Origin: Chloroflexota bacterium | Lineage (GTDB): Bacteria > Chloroflexota > UBA6077 > CF-72 | Direction of reading: 5' to 3' | DNA length: 6,014 nucleotides | Assembly: GCA_019247135.1 (NCBI GenBank) | Contig: JAFAPL010000949.1 | Location: 1-6,014 of the forward strand | In this document: piece by piece, positions 5,739 to 6,014 of the stretch | Numbering within the stretch: the stretch's first letter is position 1 | How the letters are laid out: the number at the start of each line of letters is the position of its first letter | Program-made: the position numbers and the translations under genes | The notes under the pieces: generated by a model | What the model saw: the letters and a program-made list of their open reading frames with translations, nothing else | Databases searched by the model: none | Told to the model about the DNA's origin: nothing

Positions 5739-6014
5739 GAGGACCGTCAAGAAGACCGAGGAGATCATGGAGATCCTGGCTGCCTATGATTTGACGCACA
5801 GCTTTCGGACGCGGCGCGTTAGTCGACTGCGACCATCACACCGTCGCACGCTACGCGCGCGCCCGTGACGCAGCTCGGCTGACCACGCTCGCACCTCAGC
5901 CGCGTGACGAACTCATCGATCCATTTCGAGAAACATCGAGGAATGGGTCTCGCCGAGGCCAAAGTAGCTTGAGCGAATGCGCGCCAGGATGATCGCGGCA
6001 GTGGCACTTGCGCA
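5728..6014 (+). pseudogene. istA: IS21-family transposase istA, frameshifted and truncated by the window edge
   Basis: The translation in pieces matches the N-terminus of IstA transposases. KTEEIMEILAAYDLTHSFR (from 5752) is the first helix-turn-helix region. After a shift around 5809-5824 (about 2 nt missing) the next frame gives VDCDHHTVARYARARD and then LAPQPRDELIDPFRE, as expected for the DNA-binding domain and linker. A second shift near 5933 (1 nt missing) returns to the first frame with NIEEWV, and a TAG stop follows at 5965-5967. The next stretch is only weakly family-like, so further damage is likely. The DDE catalytic domain would lie outside the window. With two frameshifts and a stop the transposase cannot be made, so the copy is immobile unless helped in trans. 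The 5' limit is uncertain: GTG 5728 is the first in-frame start-like codon seen in the frame of the first segment. Confidence 0.75.

Larger units (their letters stand above)
5574..6014 (+). mobile_element. Left end of an IS21-family insertion sequence, continuing beyond the window
   Basis: The element appears to begin at TGTCGGCGCC (5574). IS21-family elements typically start with TGT and carry several copies of a terminal repeat recognised by the IstA transposase, followed by istA and istB in one operon. Here the end is followed by tandem repeat units (5574-5666), a short leader and a recognisable but broken istA reading rightward. The istB gene, the right end and the target duplication would lie to the right of base 6014. 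The exact boundary rests on similarity to the remembered family end sequence and cannot be confirmed without the other end. Confidence 0.75.

Noticed and set aside
1..6014. CRISPR array, tRNA or rRNA genes
   Set aside because: No spaced direct repeats, tRNA cloverleaf signatures or rRNA-like segments were recognised by eye.

Overview
The window is high-GC, gene-dense bacterial DNA. The flavin monooxygenase, the enolase-superfamily enzyme, the divergent extra GroEL paralogue and the Asp-box propeller would fit a high-GC Chloroflexota (Thermomicrobia-like) or similar environmental bacterium. That placement is a guess; no marker gene here fixes it.

Layout: three genes on the minus strand form one compact unit, read from about 4195 down past the left edge. 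The order is (1) a mandelate racemase/muconate lactonizing enzyme-type protein (4195 to 3068), (2) a strongly diverged GroEL/Cpn60-type chaperonin (3099 to 1465, overlapping gene 1 by 32 bp), and (3) a long Asp-box (BNR/Ycf48-like) beta-propeller. Gene 3 starts in a TGATG overlap with the chaperonin stop (ATG at 1465) and runs off the window at base 1 after 488 codons. Across a 62-bp divergent intergenic region, an intact FMN-dependent luciferase-like monooxygenase runs on the plus strand (4258 to 5346).

Downstream of the monooxygenase is 227 bp without a convincing intact gene (5347-5573). It may hold decayed remains of the next operon gene. The left end of an IS21-family insertion sequence begins at 5574, with about four tandem copies of a terminal repeat. 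After a short leader comes an istA transposase gene broken by at least two frameshifts and a stop, cut by the right edge.

The most interesting unit is the chaperonin and propeller pair. The chaperonin keeps the GroEL fold signatures (TLGP, GDGTTTA, EEGVVAGGG, the late LxDP Asp). It has Ala where GroEL has catalytic Asp398, a displaced Asp52, altered substrate/GroES-binding aromatics and no GGM tail. It is translationally coupled to a repeat propeller with no visible signal peptide. This suggests a specialised, slowly cycling or non-cycling cytoplasmic assembly rather than the housekeeping folding machine. The racemase-like enzyme and the divergent flavin monooxygenase suggest a catabolic setting, but a shared pathway is inference.
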